From Takakia lepidozioides (Eukaryota > Streptophyta > Takakiopsida > Takakiales > Takakiaceae): DNA of 64,000 bases. Positions 56,745 through 64,000 of this stretch are shown here, piece by piece. The stretch covers positions 11,408,001-11,472,000 of the forward strand of contig CM060732.1 of the NCBI GenBank assembly GCA_030704615.1. Direction: 5' to 3'. Each line of letters starts with the position of its first letter. Within the stretch, counting starts at the first letter, position 1. The position numbers and the translations under genes were made by a program. Below the pieces are notes generated by a model. It worked only from the letters and a program-made list of their open reading frames with translations, was not told where the DNA came from and did no database searches.

Positions 56745-57797
56745 GTGCTATGTTGTCGACGCAGACGGACAATTGAGTATGGTACATCACGTCTTGAGAT
56801 GCTTCGCGTGAACAACTTTCTAAAACGTCTTGAGATTGATGGGATAGCCATCAACACAGATTTAGCCAAGCTCTTGGCTGTCGCTTTGCGTGAAAATCGT
56901 GCCCTGCAAAATTTGCATTTGTCTCAGTCCTCCTTTATGCCTGTGTCTACATCCCGCGGGTCGGTAGAGGGAGTGCAAATGTTGGTGACTCCTTTGGTTG
57001 CCACAAATCCCTTAGGCTCCAACTCTGTGCTGCAGACGTTACGGATGGGGTGCTGTCTCGGATACGATAGTGTCGTTAATGACGAGGCAGCCAAGCACGT
57101 GGCAGCGATGCTGTGTGGCAATTTTTCCTTGTTGGAGTTTGAGTTATTGTATTGGAAGATGACGTCGGAGGGCAGTGTTGCTTTCGGCAGGGCTTTGGCC
57201 ACCAACACCACCCTTACAACTCTAAGCGTGCAAGGCTGCACGATTGGGGCGGATGGTGTGGAGGCGATAGCACAACATCTCGCACACCACAATTCTTCTC
57301 TCACACGCCTTAATGTTGGCCACACTTGGAGTACAGAGATAGAGGGAAGCAAGGCAACCAACGCATTGGCCAACATGTTTCGATCCAACTCCACGTTGAC
57401 CTATGTGGACGTGTCATACAATCGGTTTACCGAAGAAGGTATTGTGGAACTCTTCAAATCACTGACCACCAACACGTCTTTGACAGACCTTGATCTTACT
57501 AGTTGCAAGGTTGTCGCCGGGGACAAGGTGTTGGCAGCAATGGGGGATTCACTGCGAGCCAATCTGTGTCTACAAAGACTCCGTACAGATCAATCTTCCT
57601 TGAGCCTTGTAGATTGGAGTGGTGTAGAGAGAAGGGAGCAGCAATCGGTGTTACGAGGAATGATGAGGTCCGTGAGTCCGGAGGCAGCGAGCGTGCTGAC
57701 TTACGGCGCCACTGGTACTCAACCATACTTCCACTTTCTCATATTACATTCTTCCTGTTTTGCTTTGCACCTCTTGAGGACGCCGAATGTAATGTAA
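56745..57797 (+). CDS. LRR protein (ribonuclease-inhibitor type)
   Basis: Open for 350 codons; the first ATG in frame is at 56799, and the segment before it may be the end of an upstream exon. Repeats of about 28 residues run throughout: LKRLEIDGIAINTDLAKLL, RALQNLHLSQSSF, SVLQTLRMG, SLLEFELLYWKMTSEGS, TLTTLSVQGCTIGADGVEAI, SLTRLNVG, TLTYVDVSYNRFTEEGI, SLTDLDLTSCKVVAGDKVL. This is a protein-interaction solenoid as in RNI/NLRC-type proteins, with no nucleotide-binding or kinase domain in frame. The last 27 residues (after TYGATG) do not look like LRR, and a GT donor occurs there, so the true C-terminus may differ. It is the more complete twin of 17748-18555. The hydrolase-clathrin gene starts about 1.5 kb downstream on the same strand. 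Confidence 0.7.
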   Translation: MLCCRRRRTIEYGTSRLEMLRVNNFLKRLEIDGIAINTDLAKLLAVALRENRALQNLHLSQSSFMPVSTSRGSVEGVQMLVTPLVATNPLGSNSVLQTLRMGCCLGYDSVVNDEAAKHVAAMLCGNFSLLEFELLYWKMTSEGSVAFGRALATNTTLTTLSVQGCTIGADGVEAIAQHLAHHNSSLTRLNVGHTWSTEIEGSKATNALANMFRSNSTLTYVDVSYNRFTEEGIVELFKSLTTNTSLTDLDLTSCKVVAGDKVLAAMGDSLRANLCLQRLRTDQSSLSLVDWSGVERREQQSVLRGMMRSVSPEAASVLTYGATGTQPYFHFLILHSSCFALHLLRTPNVM

Positions 57798-58608
57798 CAA
57801 GTAACTCCGCAACACCGTGCAAGAATTCCGAATTCAGAACTAATCATTGGATGGTGTGGATCGTAAGTCGATCAATGTAATAATTTGATCCTGTCGCTGA
57901 CGTGGATTACGCAGTGGAACCCCTCGGCCAGTGGGGATTGCAGCCTGTCAGACTCCCATCAAAGTTCACCTCATCCTCCCAGTGGCAGAGGGGTTCCACA
58001 TCACCTAACCTGCCGTTAAGAGACGCTATAGAACCGGCAAACATTCTCGGTGTATACAATTTATCCCAATCCTAACATGAGATAAATGAATGAATACCAA
58101 AGTTCAAACTGAGGCTGTATCAATTCACTATGATTCATTTACTTTTACTCTCCCCTTGAAGAGATGGGCTCAAACCTTCCAAAATAAAAGTAGAATAAAA
58201 GACGCATTTCTTGGAACAAAAACACACATACGGTATCCGTATATTGCTGCGGTGCATCTAGTTCTGCTGTACTGGTCCCGTCTCGCGAAAGCTTACTCAA
58301 TCCCTCCACCAACTTAGTCAAGCTAGTCACAAGCTAGCTGCATGGAAGACCCACCTGTCTGACATGCTGTCAGGTCCTCCACATGCTGTGTCAGGATGTG
58401 CTCACCAAATGTTTCCATAGGATTCCATGCCATTGCGCAATTGCATTCTTAGGTTTGTTCTTGTATCATCAGCCCCCACTTCTGCTTTTTGCATTTAGCA
58501 GTCAACCATAATCAACCACGAGTACTGTAGAGCGAAAGATCACGGAGCATCATCAAGAGTTGGTGAAAAGTCGAAATCTGATGATTTCACATGCGATTGT
58601 GGTGATGG

Positions 58609-58833
58609 GTGGTGTGCGGTCTCAAGGCTCGTATTCCAGGAACAACTGCTCCGGTTGAGAGTAACAAGTGGTGTGTATCCGTGCAGGGGTTAATGACTAT
58701 GGTGGAGAAAAGGTCAAAAGCAGCAACAGGAACCAAAACCATGTGGTATGAGGTCTCCTCGTCACTCCTTGGGGGTACCAAATGGTATTGTCTACGATCG
58801 GTGTATGTTAGCCTAGGTCATAAGTGCAAGTGA
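58609..58833 (+). CDS. Small ORF conserved in copies B and C
   Basis: 74 codons, twin of 19343-19567. No recognised domain. In copy B the LINE sits 48 bp after its stop. Confidence 0.25.
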   Translation: MVCGLKARIPGTTAPVESNKWCVSVQGLMTMVEKRSKAATGTKTMWYEVSSSLLGGTKWYCLRSVYVSLGHKCK

Positions 58834-58870
58834 GTGTGTCTGGAAGAGGTCATCGTCTCAAAGTTCCTTC

Positions 58871-58881
58871 CTTTTGTCATG
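58871..58881 (+). other. Empty LINE insertion site
   Basis: Single CTTTTGTCATG between the same flanks that hold the 4.3-kb LINE in copy B. Confidence 0.93.
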
Positions 58882-59261
58882 AGGTACCCCTACCTTGTCC
58901 ACAGGCATCTCTAACTGATGGGTCAGAGGTATTCAGTTCTCAAATATGTTAAGAGCACCTTTTACTGAATCATGAGAACACTCAGGATCCTGTCACAACT
59001 TATGAATGCGCCTAGTGCAAAACGCGCTTCATTCTAAAGTTGCAAACCTTGCGAAAGATCACGAAGTGACTCCTGTTCCAAAATTACTAAAGTACATCAT
59101 ACGACATAAGTAGCTTTTATGAAAAGTTAATTCTTTTCACTCTAGACTCACAAGCGAGCTCATCAGATCTCTGCAACTGTGCTTACCACATCTCTAGTTT
59201 TGTTCTGAAACAACTCATTTGTTTTTTGCAACATGGTTTTAGACTCTGGATACGGTAACAA

Positions 59262-62200
59262 ATGTATGCATTGCTTCAAACAATATTGTGGACACAAGTT
59301 GACAAAGAAGCATTGCAAGATCACTCGAGAAGCGTTTGGCACTTCAAGAGAACTCTTAAAGCTTTGAATCAATGTTCTGGAAACTATACAACACTTCTGA
59401 CTCAAGATCTCTTGAATTCTACCCAGGTTTACCTTGTTCAACAAGTGTGGCCACCCCCTAACGATGATCGGGAAACCACCCTGGATGTCATCTTTTTCCA
59501 TGGATTCCAGTTTGGAAAGGAAAGCAGTGTTTCACAGCACACATGGGTGCATCGTGACAATCATGAACTCTCCTGGCCAGTGAAGTGGCTGCCAGAAGAC
59601 CTGGAAGGAACTGTGCGCGTTCTACTCGTATCTCATAGTGCAGATGTTACATATTCCAACATCCAAGCTGTTGACGACTTTGGCAGGAGGTTGCAGCAAA
59701 GCTTAGTCAGGTACCTTGCTGGAATGTGAAGGCAGATTCGGAGCCTAGCTCCTAGTCCTCGATCTTATCCACCTAGATGTTGAAAGGAATTGGTGAGGGT
59801 TAGCTGTTCAGAACAGGATCTGGAAATGTCTATGCACATTTGGTGTCCAAGATCAAAATCTGATATTGCTTGATCCTGTTCATGTGCAGTTCATCTCGTT
59901 CCAGTTTGGGATGGAAAAAACCAATTGTGCTTGTTGGCCATGGCTACGGAGGTTTGGCTGTGAAGAGCTTAGTGGTACATACTGCAAGGACTGAAACCAT
60001 GCCATGTGCGAAAGAACTGGACAAGGAGGCTGCTGAGAATGCAAAAGCGTTCTTATCAAATCTCCGAGGCATTGCATACTATGCTGTTCCCCATTCCGCA
60101 ATGAACTTGGGAAGTTTTGGTAAATTGGAGCCCTCAGGAAATATACAACACGACCTGATTGAGCGTTTATCAACAGAATTTGAGGGAGTTATTTGTAGAC
60201 TTCAAATCCACATCTTTGCTTTCGGAGAGGGCAAACCAACACAAAATTGGGTACGTTCTGTGGAGTTTTTCATAATGACAAACCAAGAAATGCTGCGGAG
60301 TATTGGTACTAATAAAATTTACTAATTGGATAGGAACATGATGCAAGGCATTTTATGCTAGGTGTCAAGTAGTGCAGTATTTTAGGGTTAGCTAGGTGTA
60401 CATGCTGCTTCAACATTAACTAAGACTGGAGAATTTTTCCCCTCTGAGAGGTTGAATTGCTTACTTTCCATCACATGTGGAGAACACAGACCTATGGTAA
60501 ACCTCCCTGCACAAGCAACGATGCACAGTGCAACAATGCCGTGCAGATGAATCAGAAGCTGAATTGTGTTATGTATTGTCTAAGTGGTTTAGATATCTTG
60601 AAGGCTGCCTTTTATATAACAACGCTTTGAGGTTCAAGAAAGTGTTACTACTCCAGTGGATGAAAAGATGAATTTTCTATCTCTTAGGGTTGGATTGTGC
60701 CGTATGAGTCTGCCATAAGATTATCTGGCTGTAACAACTACAAAGTGGAGGAGTCGGATCATCTGGATATCACGCGACCTCCTTCCAGAGAACATATCAT
60801 ATATGACAAATTGTTGATGCTGCTGAAGATTTGCCAAAAACCACCGGTACGTCCTCATGTCAGTAGTGGACATTTTATCTCCTCGCCATAATTGTCCCTC
60901 ACTTGTGTTATCATTAATGTGTCCCTGTGTTCCGCCGATGTAATCTGGATTTTGTAGCATAGTGATGACTAATGCGCAACACCTTCCACTGAGCTCTAGG
61001 TGAGCAATATCTTCCTTATGCTACAGGCTATCCTGCTGCAATCAATCTTGCAATCTGACCCTGTGAAATGTGTCCTACAACGTCTCTTCTCAGCTTTAGT
61101 GCCCATGGTTTTTTGTAGATTGTGTTCTTAGCATATTTGCATATTGTGCATATGTTCTAATTTTTATCTGGTCACTGGAGTGCAGGGTGATGTGAACTTT
61201 GCTCTAATGATCTCTCAACTTGAAGGAGGGTGCCCAGAGGGCTACAACAACATAACTGAGTTGTTCCTCGAGGTATGAATCAATGGATGATGACCATAAG
61301 TGTATTCTATTTACTGATCTTCACCGGAACTTGAGGCTTAAAAGCGGAACCTATTGATCCGGAGTTTGTGTTTTGCAGCGCAACATGATCAGGGAGGCAA
61401 TTGCTTTTCTTCTGGATGTTTTGAAGCCTAACCTTCCAGAGCATGCCATGCTTCAAACTAAGGTAGAGTCAGCTCTGACTCTTACAATGTGCAGTGCAGA
61501 TGGACTTGCATGGTCTGTGCCCTCCTGTAACTTGTCTGTTGGTTTCCTGTTCTTTCCCCTTGCTATGGTGTGCATCTTGATTATCCTTCTATGACCTTGT
61601 TACTAGTCCCCCCCCCCACTTTACATAGCTACCTTGCACGTACTTAGTACTTACCTGTAGATATGATCGACAAGGTCATGTCAATCCACTGGATAATGCG
61701 GCTGACATGTGTAAATGAATGTTGTTGGTTATGCAGGTCTTGAAGATCAGTCTGGTCGCGTCCCCCAGCATAGCTGATTCAATTTTGGCAAAGGGCATGT
61801 TCAGCCATTATGACCGTCCTCAAATTGCTGAGCTCTGTCGGAAAGCTGGTCTTTACATGCATGCCCTTCAGGTCCTATTCTGCCTTTGCACTCTTGCACT
61901 TTGTTCTCTGCTCATCATACTTCAATCTGTTAGTTTTGTTGATCTACACTGGTGCGTCTTGACTCAGGGCCGCAATATACTTTCCATTAGGCCTGATTGC
62001 ACCTGCTCTTGGAGGAACAGGAAATATCCTGAATACACTGACTGAAAGCGGAGACCTGTTATCGGGAGTGAATATTTTGTCCCCTCTTATTTGTGTTCTT
62101 TTTAATCTGGTTTTGTCTCCACATTAATTTTTGCAGTGTGTCTGGATGTATACATCATCCTTGCCCTGGAGGTCAAACAGTCACTTTTATGTCCATGCAA

Positions 62201-63157
62201 ATAAAGTTTCTAATGATCCTTCCTTGTGCAGGTGAACCCAGAAAATGCGCCTCTGGTAGTTGGGCAATTGCTGGATGATGGCCACCCCAAGGATTTCATC
62301 AAGGACCTTATCTTGTCTGTCTGCTCTTTACTGCCAGTGGAGGCACTGGTTGATGAGTGTGAGAAGAGGTAATAAATTGTTCCAGGGTGGCTTTATGTCA
62401 TTTTTAATCTGTTTGTTTGCTCCTAGCATGATATCTATGTCACAGTCAACTCTCGGGTTATGTGAAAGATGAAAATGTATGGAAAGAGGGCACATTACCG
62501 ACTTTTTATTCCATGTGGAAGCTGTCTGTTGTCTCAGGTATGAATCAAACTAACAGTTTGATGGGTTGGACAGGAACCAGTTGGGATTGCTGACTCAGTT
62601 CTTAGAGCATCTTGTGAGTGAAGGGACCGAAGAAGTGCATGCACATAATGCATTGCGGAAGATCATCGTAGATACAAACGAAGATCCAGAGCTCTTTCTG
62701 ACCAGAAACCGCTACTATGACTCTAAGGTCATTGGTAAATATTGTGAGACAAAGGAGGATCACACACTTGAAGTAATTGCATATAGACGTGGTCAATGTG
62801 ATGCTGAGCTCGTTGATGTCACAAACAAGCACAAGCTCTTCAAGATTCAGGCCAGGTACATCCCAACTCTATCTCCCGTCATTTGTGATTTTGTCTTGTG
62901 TTTTGCGTGATGTCTTAGAAAAGATAAAGAAATTACCTGACTACATCTTGTTGGTGCTTCTTAGGTATGTGGTGGAGCGCATGGATCCGGACCTGTGGAA
63001 AAAGGTTATGCACTCAGAGTATCCAGAATACAGGAAGCAGCTTACTCTTGAGGTGTTGTCTATTGTTCTACCAGAGAGCAAGAACCGAGAGCAGGTGTTA
63101 GCCCTGTTAGCCACTTTGAAGGCACACTTGCCCCATGAGTTAGTTGAGCTTTTATAG
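59262..63157 (+). CDS. SERAC1-like hydrolase / clathrin heavy chain chimera, copy C
   Basis: Exons: 59262-59710, 59890-60250, 60688-60846 (hydrolase); 61186-61272, 61379-61462, 61737-61871, 62232-62368, 62574-62855, 62965-63157 (clathrin). Exon lengths are identical to copy B (449, 361, 159, 87, 84, 135, 137, 282, 193; 628 codons), with GT-AG introns, matching phases and no stops. An in-frame TAA two codons before the ATG supports the start. Hydrolase exons meet clathrin exons at a phase-0 junction (QKPP to GDVNFAL). The oxyanion HG is at 80-81, GHGYGG at 166-171 and the conserved His at 295. This copy keeps the clathrin-like VDECEKRNQLGLL that copy B has altered to VDEWEKR. Normal plant clathrin heavy chain is about 1700 residues with an N-terminal beta-propeller; only two leg segments remain here, and trimerisation and light-chain regions are absent. 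If made, the protein would be cytosolic. Two adjacent broken genes with compatible phases is the alternative. Confidence 0.72.
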
Positions 63158-63210
63158 TCAAGAATGTTTTTCAAAACTCTGCCTTGAGTGGTAATCACCT
63201 CTAAAATATA

Positions 63211-63301
63211 CTCACCATCTTTCCGCACAAACTGGGCGCGGGGTCAATGGCCACAAGGCTACGGCAAATAACATCTTATGAGTACATTCTTTCTCACCAT
63301 C
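63211..63301 (+). mobile_element. 5'-truncated LINE tail with target duplication
   Basis: 63220-63292 (73 bp) matches the last part of the 4.3-kb LINE (CAAACTGGGCGCGGGGTCAA ... GAGTACA) and is flanked by CTCACCATC at 63211-63219 and 63293-63301. It lies inside the older LINE relic, between the clathrin stop and the rest of that relic. Copies A and B lack it. Confidence 0.88.
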
Positions 63302-63304
63302 AAT

Positions 63305-63755
63305 TACAGTGGTGGCATTGAACGACCATGGGGAGGGAGGTGGGGATCTCAAATGGAAACGGGGGAAGGAAGAGAGGCCCTGTGTCCCTTTCTACACTGT
63401 CCCTCCCTTCTGAAGTCAAAAGGACCATTTTTTGCTATGTGATTAGGCCTGCTTGGAGTACGCATCAGCCGTTCGAGTTGACAACTCCAACCATGCCAAG
63501 TCTAGGAATGCATCCAGATTGGGGCGCTCTAAGAGTATATGTTAGCATGCTCCAGAACAGCTATGTGGCTGTTCCGGTGTAGTTTGGCATACCTCCTTTG
63601 AGCTCTCCACGGGATGGTTTCAAGGTCAGATGGTGGGGTTGGTGGAACAGAATGTCTAACACCAGACACCTAAGATAATCAACTCTCTTTCTCGGATACC
63701 AGACTACTATTGAACAGGTAGAAGCGGTTTTTAAGGGTCTGGATATCAGCTAAAG
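63305..63755 (+). mobile_element. LINE relic, 3' part, in duplication copy C
   Basis: Same relic as at 28345-28790, with its own frameshifts. Readable parts: GGIERPWGGR-like, EVKRTIFCYVIRP, VDNSN and KVRWWG. It retains bases around 63650-63670 (AACACCAGACA) that copy B has lost. Confidence 0.8.
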
Positions 63756-64000
63756 CTACACCACCGTCACAAAGGTAGTTTCTGTTCCCTTTTGTTGCGC
63801 CAACCAGGGCTTTCGTAAATTTGACCTGATCCCAGAGTTCTTCATTCTCCGAAAATCGAGGATAGAAGTAATCTGGAAGTCCGGGGCCCAAGGGTGCCCT
63901 CGCAATGGAGGCTAATGGGCTCTCAAGTCACCTTCATAGAGTCTTGCTGGGAGTAAAAATAACTGGCCTTGCAGAGCACATATGTACATGTGGTGTTGAC
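63756..64000. other. No gene recognised at window end
   Basis: A minus-strand frame (63891-63679) of 70 codons has no domain I recognise. The sequence no longer matches copy B. Confidence 0.4.

Larger units (their letters stand above)
57798..59261. other. Spacer between LRR and chimeric genes
   Basis: Matches 18556-19615 plus 23938-24316. Contains the small shared ORF at 58609-58833 and the empty LINE target CTTTTGTCATG at 58871-58881. It likely includes the promoter of the downstream gene; no specific element is assigned. Confidence 0.6.
56990..63755 (+). repeat. Segmental duplication copy C
   Basis: Collinear with 17748-19615 plus 23938-28760. It lacks the 4.3-kb LINE but carries its own 73-bp LINE-tail insertion at 63220-63292. 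The right limit is inside the shared LINE relic. Confidence 0.92.

Overview
The window looks like nuclear DNA of a non-seed land plant (bryophyte or lycophyte grade; low confidence on the group). Reasons: GT-AG introns of about 75-450 bp, PLS-type pentatricopeptide-repeat (PPR) relics, Ty3 chromoviruses, a MULE-like transposase pseudogene with a SWIM finger, and a kinase joined to a helical N-terminal region of a type I recall from mosses. There is no prokaryotic or organellar signature. Most of the sequence is transposon-derived or decayed, and believable host genes are few.

The dominant feature is a block present three times. Copy A (about 325-3787) is inverted; copies B (about 17748-28760) and C (about 56990-63755) are on the + strand. 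B and C carry, in order, a leucine-rich-repeat (LRR) gene, about 1.5 kb of spacer, and a nine-exon gene. In that gene three exons of a SERAC1-like alpha/beta hydrolase are followed, in matching phase and without stops, by six exons of clathrin heavy chain (CHC). In both B and C the nine exons total 1887 nt, a predicted 628-residue hydrolase-clathrin chimera. The hydrolase motif reads GHGYG, so the usual nucleophile serine is a glycine, and about 170 residues are missing from the middle of the clathrin part. Copy A keeps the later exons but has lost hydrolase exon 1 and most of clathrin exon 1. An old LINE relic follows the gene in every copy. Copy B is also interrupted by a 4.3-kb LINE with an 11-bp target-site duplication, and copy C retains the exact empty site.

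Between the copies: 3.8-5.7 kb holds palindromic repeats and a 1-kb foldback (TIR) element; 5.9-7.5 kb a single-exon kinase gene; 7.5-16 kb is almost featureless, with a 500-bp assembly gap flanked by an identical 128-bp sequence; 16-17.7 kb holds minisatellites, a PPR relic and a transposase SWIM fragment. From 29 to 32.6 kb is decayed DNA with a PPR relic. From 32.7 to 38.2 kb a degenerate GGGTTACA satellite surrounds a MULE-like pseudogene and also fills one of its introns. At 39.9-40.8 kb is a compact three-exon gene with two related domains.

From 41.9 to 54.5 kb lie chromoviruses: one nearly complete minus-strand copy with an intact pol reading frame but unlike LTRs at its two ends, then rearranged plus-strand copies of the same family, broken up by another LTR and a foreign gag fragment. 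A hAT-like pseudogene (55.0-55.9 kb) precedes duplication copy C.

All family assignments are from reading translations; no database search or alignment program was run.
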